A stretch of DNA of 16,289 nucleotides, taken from contig JAFYAB010000100.1 of the NCBI GenBank assembly GCA_017540945.1, forward strand, positions 1 through 16,289, in the 5' to 3' direction. Both the position numbers and the translations under genes were made by a program. Under the pieces are notes generated by a model, which saw only the letters and a list, made by a program, of their open reading frames with translations, was not told the DNA's origin and searched no databases. This document shows, in pieces, positions 1-5,293 of this stretch (position 1 is the stretch's first letter; each line of letters opens with the position of its first letter). This DNA comes from Oscillospiraceae bacterium (lineage in GTDB: Bacteria > Bacillota_A > Clostridia > Oscillospirales > Oscillospiraceae).

Positions 1-2
1 CC

Positions 3-965
3 CTGCGCCGGGCCGTCCCCCGGCGGAGGAGAAGGAAGCGGGGCTTCCTCCGGACCCTGCTGCGGGTCCTGGCGCTGCTGCTGGTCCTGCTGATCCTGGG
101 CGGCGTCGTCTCGGCGCTCTTTGCCAAAATGCCGGAGACCGACCGGTCCATCGGGGCCCGGCGGGACGGCTGCTGCACGGTGCTGCTCTGCGGCACCGAC
201 GAGGAAGGCGCCCGGACCGACACCATGGTCCTGCTCTATCTGGACCGCAACAACAGAAAGGCCCGGATGCTCAGCATCCCCCGGGATACCATGGTGAACC
301 GCAGCAGCGGCGACTACAAGCTCAACGGGGTCTACTGGGCCAACGGCGGCGCCAAGGGCGACCGGGATCTGGGCATGGACACCCTGATGGACTATGTGAA
401 GGATCTGGTGGGCTTCCGGCCCGACGGCTATATGCTCATCGACCTGAACTGCTTCGAGGACCTGGTGGACGCCATGGGCGGCGTCACCTTCGACGTGCCC
501 ATGGACATGACCTACAACGATCCCACCCAGGATCTCTATATCGACCTGAAGCAGGGCACCCAGAAGCTCAACGGGCAGCAGGCCATGTGGCTGGTGCGCT
601 TCCGCAGCGGCTACGCCATGGCGGATCTGGAGCGGATCAAGGTCCAGCGGGATTTCCTGGGGGCCGCCATCAGCCAGTGGAAGTCTCTCACCCGACTGCC
701 CCGGGCCCCCTACGCCGCCCTGCTGCTGATGCGGAACACCGAAACCGATCTGAGCTACCGGAATCTCTGCTGGGTGGCCCTGACCCTGGCCCGCTGCGGC
801 AGCGCCGGTCTGGAGAGCGACACCCTCCCCGGCGAGCCCAAGTGGGTAGGCGGCGGCGCCTACTACGTCCAGCACCGGCAGGAGACCGCCGCGCTGGTGA
901 ACGAGAAGTACAACCCCTACGAAACGGAGATCCGCGCCGACGCCCTGCACCCCTACGGGTATTGA
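3..965 (+). CDS. LytR-CpsA-Psr (LCP) family cell-wall ligase, 5' end cut off by window
   Basis: LCP proteins transfer undecaprenyl-linked glycopolymers such as teichoic acids or capsule onto peptidoglycan at the outer face of the membrane. The frame is open to the window edge, so the true start lies upstream; the ATG at 129 is internal. The visible N-terminus is a run of Arg/Lys followed by a Leu/Val-rich membrane segment (about bases 55-125), the expected type II anchor. The LCP core follows: GTDEEGARTDTMVLLYLD, then MLSIPRDTMV, KLNGVYWANGG, DGYMLIDLNCFEDLVDAMGG and the arginine motif VRFRSGYAMADLERIKVQRD, which in the family contacts the lipid pyrophosphate. Family membership is confident. 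The substrate polymer cannot be told from the sequence. The stop TGA at 963-965 lies just before a run of hairpin repeats. Confidence 0.93.
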   Translation: MRRAVPRRRRRKRGFLRTLLRVLALLLVLLILGGVVSALFAKMPETDRSIGARRDGCCTVLLCGTDEEGARTDTMVLLYLDRNNRKARMLSIPRDTMVNRSSGDYKLNGVYWANGGAKGDRDLGMDTLMDYVKDLVGFRPDGYMLIDLNCFEDLVDAMGGVTFDVPMDMTYNDPTQDLYIDLKQGTQKLNGQQAMWLVRFRSGYAMADLERIKVQRDFLGAAISQWKSLTRLPRAPYAALLLMRNTETDLSYRNLCWVALTLARCGSAGLESDTLPGEPKWVGGGAYYVQHRQETAALVNEKYNPYETEIRADALHPYGY

Positions 966-985
966 GGTCAAGGCATCCCCTGCCT

Positions 986-1009
986 GTAGCGGCGCACAGT
1001 GTGCGCCAC
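986..1009 (+). repeat. GTAG-type hairpin element, GGCGCAC stem
   Basis: A single copy beginning GTAGC with a palindrome of 7-bp arms, GGCGCAC and GTGCGCC, around AGT at 991-1007. It starts with the same GTAG-GGC pattern as the larger families in this window but uses a different stem. It lies about 20 bases after the LCP stop codon. Confidence 0.6.
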
Positions 1010-1014
1010 TCCGC

Positions 1015-1100
1015 GCCCACATCCGCCCTTTCCCCCCGTAGGGGCGGATGCCCACATCCGCCCTTTCCCCCCGTAGGGGCGGATGCCCACATCCGCCCTT
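1015..1100 (+). repeat. 35-bp tandem hairpin repeat, ATGCCCACAT apex
   Basis: One full 35-bp unit (1038-1072) is flanked by partial units at 1015-1037 and 1073-1100. Each unit begins GTAGGGGCGGATG, and its arms GGGCGGATG and CATCCGCCC form a perfect 9-bp stem with loop CCCA. The linker is CTTTCCCCCC. The array ends about 14 bases before the ribosome binding site of the next gene. The same apex with a different stem (GGGCCGATG) recurs at 3373-3445. Confidence 0.8.
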
Positions 1101-1127
1101 GTCTCCGAACCGAAAAGGAGAAACCAC

Positions 1128-1685
1128 ATGCCGATATCCGTAACCCTCGAAAACGGCGTCCCTGCCAACGCATCCCGGCGGGACCCCCGGGAGCGCCGCT
1201 GCTATGAATTTCTGGACCGCCTCGGCGTGAGTTACCGCCGGGCCGACCACGAGCGCGCCGCCACCATGGAGCTCTGCCGGGAGATCGAGCGGAGCCTGGG
1301 CTGCCCCATCTGCAAGAATCTGCTGCTGACGAACCGGCAGCAGACGGATTTCTATCTGCTTTTGATGGAGGGCGACAAGGTCTTCAAGACCAAGTACCTC
1401 TCCAAGGCCCTGGGCTGCGCCCGTCTGAGCTTCGCCACCGACGCCCAGATGCTGGAGCTGGTTGACATAACTCCAGGCTCCCTCTCGGTCCTGGGCCTGA
1501 TGAACGATCCGGACAAGAAGGTCCGTCTGGTGATCGACCGGCCCGTCCTGGAGCAGCCCGAGATCGGCTTCCACCCCTGCCTGAACAGCTCCACCCTGGC
1601 CGTCTCCATGGCCGACTTCCGGGAGAAGATCCTGCCGGCGTTGGGCCATGAGCCGACGGTGGTGGAGCTGCCCGTCGAGCCGTAG
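1128..1685 (+). CDS. YbaK/ProXp (PrdX-like) aminoacyl-tRNA deacylase
   Basis: A 185-residue stand-alone editing domain, related to the INS domain of bacterial ProRS and to YbaK/ProXp-ala. Such proteins hydrolyse mischarged aminoacyl-tRNA, typically Ala-tRNA(Pro) or Cys-tRNA(Pro), in trans. Family signatures visible are CKNLLLTN (Lys63 at the usual position of the catalytic lysine), DKVFKTKYLSKALGCARLSFA, ITPGSLSVLGLMND (the G-x-x-x-P-type loop region) and FHPCLNSSTLAVS. The start at 1128 is chosen because AAGGAG at 1115-1120 sits 7 bases upstream; an in-frame ATG at 1083 lies inside a hairpin repeat and has no ribosome binding site. The stop codon TAG (1683-1685) is part of the first GTAGGGGC repeat downstream, so the C-terminus VEP is decided by the repeat. 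The exact tRNA substrate is not determinable; length and motifs best fit the PrdX-like group. Confidence 0.88.
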   Translation: MPISVTLENGVPANASRRDPRERRCYEFLDRLGVSYRRADHERAATMELCREIERSLGCPICKNLLLTNRQQTDFYLLLMEGDKVFKTKYLSKALGCARLSFATDAQMLELVDITPGSLSVLGLMNDPDKKVRLVIDRPVLEQPEIGFHPCLNSSTLAVSMADFREKILPALGHEPTVVELPVEP

Positions 1686-1790
1686 GGGCGGCCATTGGCT
1701 GCCTGCCGATCCTAAACGCCGTAGGGGCAGCCATTGGCCGCCTGCCGATCCTAAACGCCGTAGGGGCGGCCATTGGCCGCCCGCCCGAGG
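1682..1790 (+). repeat. Three GTAGGGGC hairpin elements at a 39-bp period
   Basis: Units start at 1682, 1721 and 1760. Each is GTAGGGGC, a GGCGGCCATTGGCCGCC-type palindrome, then TGCCGATCCTAAACGCC as linker; the third copy runs into the family's usual right flank GCCCGCCCGAGG. Copy 1 has left arm GGCGGCC but right arm GGCTGCC, and copy 2 has left arm GGCAGCC but right arm GGCCGCC, so each carries one mismatched pair while copy 3 is perfect. The first TAG is the stop codon of the deacylase gene. Confidence 0.88.
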
Positions 1791-1808
1791 TACAAACCTC
1801 CCCATCCT

Positions 1809-1835
1809 GTTATTCTGAGCGAAGCGAAGAATCCG
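1809..1835 (+). repeat. GTCATTCTGAG-type repeat, forward copy (GTTATT variant)
   Basis: Variant copy (GTTATTCTGAGCGAAGCG, then AAGAATCCG) of the 27-bp element that also occurs at 6222, 8332, 8423 and, inverted, at 8786 and 8873. The outer ATTCT and AGAAT are complementary. Confidence 0.8.
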
Positions 1836-2101
1836 TCTCTCCTTCCCCACAGGGCAGATACGCCGGTACGGCAGTACGCGAAAGGCCGAATTCTCCCTAT
1901 AGAAAAAATCAACTGTCCATAGAAGGAATCCCCGGAATATGACGAAACCCAGTTCCTTTCTCTTTGGAATCATGGTTTCGAGAACAGCGGCAAGCCCTGA
2001 CCCCGGCCTGTTTCCGGATCGGCTCCATGTGATAATTTCATATATGGAGAACTCGATTTCCCGCGTACTGCTGTACTCGAGTAATGAAAGACCGACACCT
2101 T
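1836..2101. other. Gene-free unique stretch between repeat arrays
   Basis: About 265 bases with less GC than the surroundings, lying between forward-facing repeats (1682-1835) and the reverse-facing 58-bp array. The reading frame that opens at 1939 has no ribosome binding site, no recognisable domain and runs straight into the repeats, so it is not called as a gene. A loose extended -10-like TGTGATAAT occurs near 2028-2036 and could serve gluQ, but no convincing -35 accompanies it. Nothing else is supported here. Confidence 0.5.
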
Positions 2102-2418
2102 GGGCGGGCGGCCAATGGCCGCCCCTACGGTGTGCTCTCGCATCGAAGGCGTCTGCCTCGGGCGGGCGGCCAATGGCCGCCCCTACGGTGTGGTCCCGCG
2201 TCGGAGGCATCCGCCTCGGGCGGGCGGCCAATGGCCGCCCCTACAGTGTGCTCTCGCATCGAAGGCGTCTGCCTCGGGCGGGCGGCCAATGGCCGCCCCT
2301 ACGGTGTGGTCCCGCGTCGGAGGCATCCGCCTCGGGCGGGCGGCCAATGGCCGCCCCTACGGTGTGCTCTCGCATCGAAGGCGTCTGCCCCGGGCGGGCG
2401 GCCAATGGCCGCCCCTAC
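2102..2418 (-). repeat. 58-bp tandem array: six GGCGGCC hairpins with alternating spacers A-B-A-B-A
   Basis: Six reverse-oriented copies start at 2102, 2160, 2218, 2276, 2334 and 2392, exactly 58 bp apart. The core is GGGCGGCCA-A-TGGCCGCCC followed by CCTAC, the reverse complement of GTAGG. Two linker types alternate: A contains CTCTCGCATCGAAGGCGTCT and B contains GGTCCCGCGTCGGAGGCATC, giving a 116-bp higher-order period. Since 58 is not a multiple of three and the units lack stop codons, the array is open in all three forward frames and produces spurious ORFs. The last copy ends 22 bases before the gluQ start codon. Confidence 0.93.
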
Positions 2419-2440
2419 GATCCTGATCGGAGGTGATACT

Positions 2441-3340
2441 ATGGTCACAGGCCGCTTCGCACCTTCTCCCTCGGGGAGAATGCACCTGGGAAACCTGTTT
2501 TCCTTTTTGCTGGCCTGGTGCTCCGTGCGGAGCGCTGGGGGCGAGATGGTGCTGCGGATGGAGGATCTGGACCCCCAGCGGACCTCCGCGGAGTACGCGG
2601 CGCTGATCCGCCGGGATCTGCTCCGCTTCGGCCTGGACTGGGACCGGGAAGTGCCCTGCCAGAGCACCCGCACCGCCGCTTACGACGCGGCCTTCTCCAA
2701 ATTGGAGGAAATGGGGCTGATCTACCCCTGCTACTGCTCCCGCTCCCAGGTCCACGCGGCCTCGGCCCCCCACCTGGGCCAGAGCGAATTCGTCTACGCC
2801 GGCACCTGCCGGGATCTGACGCCGGCGCAGCGGGCCGCCAAAAAACGGCTCCCCGCCTGGCGGCTCCGGGTCCCCAACCAGGAATGGACCGTTCACGACG
2901 GGCTCCAGGGGGACTATACCGAGCTGCTCTCCCGGGACTGCGGGGACTTCGTGGTCCGCCGGGCCGACGGGGTCTACGCCTACCAGCTGGCCGTCGTCGT
3001 GGACGACGCGGACAACGGGATCACCCAGGTGGTCCGGGGCCGGGATCTGCTGGCCTCCGCCCCCCGGCAGATGTATCTGTTTTCTCTCCTGGGCCGCCCC
3101 GCCCCGGAATACCTCCACGTCCCCCTGCTGCTGGCCCCCGACGGCCGCCGCCTCAGCAAACGCGACGGCGACCTGGACCTGGAGGCCCTGCTGGGCCGCT
3201 TCACGCCGGAGGAGATTCTTGGAAAGCTGGCCTTTTCCGCCGGTCTTCTGGACCGGGACGAAGCCGTCTCCGCCAAGGAGCTGGCCGCGATTTTCGACTG
3301 GCGCCGCGTGCGGAAAGAGGACATTTGCCTGAGCCTTTGA
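2441..3340 (+). CDS. gluQ: Glutamyl-Q tRNA(Asp) synthetase (GluQ-RS)
   Basis: A 299-residue truncated paralogue of GluRS that in characterised members activates glutamate and attaches it to queuosine at position 34 of tRNA(Asp) rather than to the acceptor end. Visible are GRFAPSPSGRMHLGN (residues 4-18, HIGH-like HLGN at 15-18), RMEDLDPQRTS, a zinc-site pattern C97-Y-C99 with Y119-AGT-C123, and the KMSKS-like RLSKR at 237-241. The anticodon-binding half of GluRS is absent, as is diagnostic for GluQ-RS. The start at 2441 is set by GGAGGTGAT at 2429-2437. Longer frames reaching back to 2084 merely translate the 58-bp hairpin array. It sits directly upstream of gltX, its full-length relative, but a 180-bp gap with an inverted repeat separates them. 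A function in tRNA(Asp) modification is inferred from the family. Confidence 0.94.
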   Translation: MVTGRFAPSPSGRMHLGNLFSFLLAWCSVRSAGGEMVLRMEDLDPQRTSAEYAALIRRDLLRFGLDWDREVPCQSTRTAAYDAAFSKLEEMGLIYPCYCSRSQVHAASAPHLGQSEFVYAGTCRDLTPAQRAAKKRLPAWRLRVPNQEWTVHDGLQGDYTELLSRDCGDFVVRRADGVYAYQLAVVVDDADNGITQVVRGRDLLASAPRQMYLFSLLGRPAPEYLHVPLLLAPDGRRLSKRDGDLDLEALLGRFTPEEILGKLAFSAGLLDRDEAVSAKELAAIFDWRRVRKEDICLSL

Positions 3341-3372
3341 CAGATACGCAAACCGGGATTTGACGATATTAT

Positions 3373-3445
3373 CGTAGGGGCCGATGCCCACATCGGCCCT
3401 CCGTACCGTCCGGGAGAAGGGCCGATGTGGGCATCGGCCCCTACG
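3373..3445. repeat. Perfect 28-bp inverted repeat (facing pair of GTAGGGGCCGATG elements)
   Basis: The left arm 3373-3400 (starting CGTAGGGGCCGATG) is exactly complementary to 3418-3445, with a 17-base loop. Each arm is itself a hairpin element with stem GGGCCGATG / CATCGGCCC and loop CCCA. The pair could fold as one long hairpin or two short ones, and sits between gluQ and gltX. It may act as a terminator-like or processing structure, but there is no T-run after it. Confidence 0.9.
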
Positions 3446-3474
3446 GGCAGAAGAACCCGACAAATCCGAATCTT

Positions 3475-3496
3475 GCGGGCAGATTGCCCGCGCTAC
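3475..3496 (-). repeat. GCGGGC-N5-GCCCGC hairpin element ending GCGCTAC
   Basis: GCGGGC AGATT GCCCGC followed by GCTAC. It is identical to the copy at 5225-5246 and similar to those at 9380-9396 and 14661-14682. It lies 24 bases before the gltX start codon, just upstream of its ribosome binding site. Confidence 0.8.
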
Positions 3497-3520
3497 ATAT
3501 CAGAATCAGGAGAAATCACC

Positions 3521-5179
3521 ATGGACAACATCAAGCTCGCCAATCTGCTCTTCCCCGACGTGACCCTGACGCCGGAGGATCTGGAACGCAAATATCCGCC
3601 CCGGGAGCTCCCCGAGGGCGCCCGGGTCACCCGCTTCGCCCCCTCCCCCACGGGCTATCTCCACATCGGCGGCCTCTTCGGAGCCCTGACCGACGTGCTG
3701 GTGGCCAGAGCCTCCAAGGGCGTCTCCTACCTGCGCATCGAGGACACCGACAAAAAGCGGGAGGTGGAGGACGGCGTCTCCGCCATCATCCAGGGCTTCG
3801 AGGCCTTCGGCGTGGAATTCACCGAGGGCGTCACGGGCTTCGGCGCCGAGAAGGGCGCCTACGGCCCCTACACCCAGTCTCAGCGGGTCTTCATCTACCA
3901 CGCCGTGGCCAAGCGCATGGTGGAGAACGGCCTGGCCTATCCCTGCTTCTGCACCGCCGAGGAGCTCAGCGCCCTCCGGGAGCAGCAGGAGGCCGAGGGG
4001 GCGCTGATTCGCGGCTACTTCGGCAAATACGCCAGGTGCCGGGATCTGTCTCTGGAAGAGATCGAGGAAAACCTTGCCGCCGGGAAGCCCTGGGTCCTGC
4101 GCTTCCGCTCCCAGGGCAGCGAGGACCGGCGCATCAGCTTTGAGGATCTGATCCGCGGCAGGATCGAAATGCCGGAAAACATCATCGACGAGGTGCTGCT
4201 GAAATCCGACGGCATCCCCACCTACCACTTCGCCCACGTCTGCGACGACCACTTCATGCGCACCACCCATGTGATCCGGGGCGAGGAGTGGCTGAGCTCC
4301 GTGCCCAAGCACATCGCCATGTTCAAGGCCTGCGGCTACCGGGTGCCCAAATACGTTCACACCGCCCAGGTGATGAAGCTGGACGACGAGACCCAGGACA
4401 AGCGGAAGCTCTCCAAGCGCAAGGACCCGGAGGCTGCCGTCTCCTACTTCGTGGAAAAGGGCTTCCCCCGGGAGGCGGTCATCGAATACCTGCTGACCCT
4501 GCTGAACTCCAACTTTGAGGACTGGCGCCGGGCCAACCCGGAGGCGGACGCCATGGACTTCCCCTTCAACCTGAAAAAGATGGGGGCCTCCGGCTGCCTG
4601 TTTGACCTGACCAAGCTCACCGACGTGAGCAAGAACGTCATCTCCCACATGAAGGCCGCGGACATCTATGCCCGTGTCGCCGCTTGGGCGAGGGACTATG
4701 CCCCGGACTTCTATGCGATTTTCACCGCGGACCCGGCCTTCTCCACCGCCATCCTGAACATCGACCGGGAGGTCCCCAAGCCCCGGAAGGACATCGCCAA
4801 GTGGGACGAGGTCCCGGCCTATCTGGATTACTTCTTCGCCGAGCCTGAGGCCGACCCGGCCCTTCTTCCCGAGCGGGTCAGCCGTGAGGACGCCAGGGCC
4901 ATCCTGGCCTGCTGCTGCGCCCAATACGAGCCCGGCGACGACAAGGACGCCTGGTTCGCCCGCATGAAGACCTGGTGCCCCAGCCTGGGCTTCTGCCCCG
5001 AGGTCAAGGAGTACAAGAAGAACCCCGAAGCCTTCAAGGGCCACGTGGGCGATCTCAGCTCCGTAATCCGCCTGGCCGTCACCGGGAGAACCAACACCCC
5101 GGACCTCTGCACCATTATGCAGCTATTAGGCAAGGAGAAGGTCGCCGCCCGGCTGAACCGGTTTGCGGAGAAGCTGTAA
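3521..5179 (+). CDS. gltX: Glutamate--tRNA ligase (GluRS), long clostridial form
   Basis: Class I aminoacyl-tRNA synthetase that charges tRNA(Glu), and in many Firmicutes also tRNA(Gln), with glutamate in the cytosol. The 552-residue protein has an N-terminal extension of about 35 residues, then TRFAPSPTGYLHIGG (HIGH motif at 48-51), LRIEDTDKKREVEDG, the CFC region near residue 145, VIRGEEWLSSVPKH and KRKLSKRKD (KMSKS equivalent KLSKR at 296-300), followed by a helical anticodon-binding half. Typical bacterial GltX is nearer 470-490 residues; the longer form is, from general knowledge, common in Clostridia. The start at 3521 is set by AGGAG at 3508-3512. An in-frame ATG at 3425 lies in the inverted repeat and is rejected. 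Whether it is discriminating or non-discriminating cannot be read from this window; a GatCAB amidotransferase elsewhere would be needed for the latter. Confidence 0.96.
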   Translation: MDNIKLANLLFPDVTLTPEDLERKYPPRELPEGARVTRFAPSPTGYLHIGGLFGALTDVLVARASKGVSYLRIEDTDKKREVEDGVSAIIQGFEAFGVEFTEGVTGFGAEKGAYGPYTQSQRVFIYHAVAKRMVENGLAYPCFCTAEELSALREQQEAEGALIRGYFGKYARCRDLSLEEIEENLAAGKPWVLRFRSQGSEDRRISFEDLIRGRIEMPENIIDEVLLKSDGIPTYHFAHVCDDHFMRTTHVIRGEEWLSSVPKHIAMFKACGYRVPKYVHTAQVMKLDDETQDKRKLSKRKDPEAAVSYFVEKGFPREAVIEYLLTLLNSNFEDWRRANPEADAMDFPFNLKKMGASGCLFDLTKLTDVSKNVISHMKAADIYARVAAWARDYAPDFYAIFTADPAFSTAILNIDREVPKPRKDIAKWDEVPAYLDYFFAEPEADPALLPERVSREDARAILACCCAQYEPGDDKDAWFARMKTWCPSLGFCPEVKEYKKNPEAFKGHVGDLSSVIRLAVTGRTNTPDLCTIMQLLGKEKVAARLNRFAEKL

Positions 5180-5224
5180 ACTGCCGACCTGCCTGTAGCC
5201 TTTGCTATCGAGCGGGGAAAACCG

Positions 5225-5246
5225 GCGGGCAGATTGCCCGCGCTAC
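5225..5246 (-). repeat. GCGGGC-N5-GCCCGC hairpin element, second copy
   Basis: Identical to 3475-3496, including the GCGCTAC end. It is followed after ATT by four heptamers of the CCYTRAT type. The same order (hairpin, then heptamers, then start codon) is seen before tsaD. Confidence 0.8.
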
Positions 5247-5249
5247 ATT

Positions 5250-5277
5250 CCCTGATCCTTGATCCCTAATCCCTGAC
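5250..5277 (+). repeat. CCYTRAT heptamer array, four units
   Basis: CCCTGAT, CCTTGAT, CCCTAAT and CCCTGAC in tandem, ending 16 bases before the polA start codon. It is the same heptamer family as the longer array at 9437-9503. Confidence 0.85.
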
Positions 5278-5293
5278 CAAACGAGGTGCCGCC

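Noticed and set aside
2102..2418. CRISPR array (regular 58-bp period with a palindromic repeat)
   Set aside because: The spacers are only two types that alternate instead of being unique, the repeat is the same hairpin seen singly elsewhere, and no cas gene is present.
1939..2436. 165-residue reading frame and other frames through the 58-bp array
   Set aside because: They lack a ribosome binding site and mostly translate hairpin repeats (RAGGQWPPL-like peptides); the array is open in all three frames because it contains no stop codon.
2084..2440. Longer N-terminus for GluQ starting at 2084
   Set aside because: The extra residues come from the repeat array, and GGAGGTGAT places the start at 2441, where the family's normal N-terminus begins.
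3425..3520. Longer N-terminus for GltX starting at 3425
   Set aside because: This part encodes the inverted repeat; AGGAG before 3521 fits a normal start.
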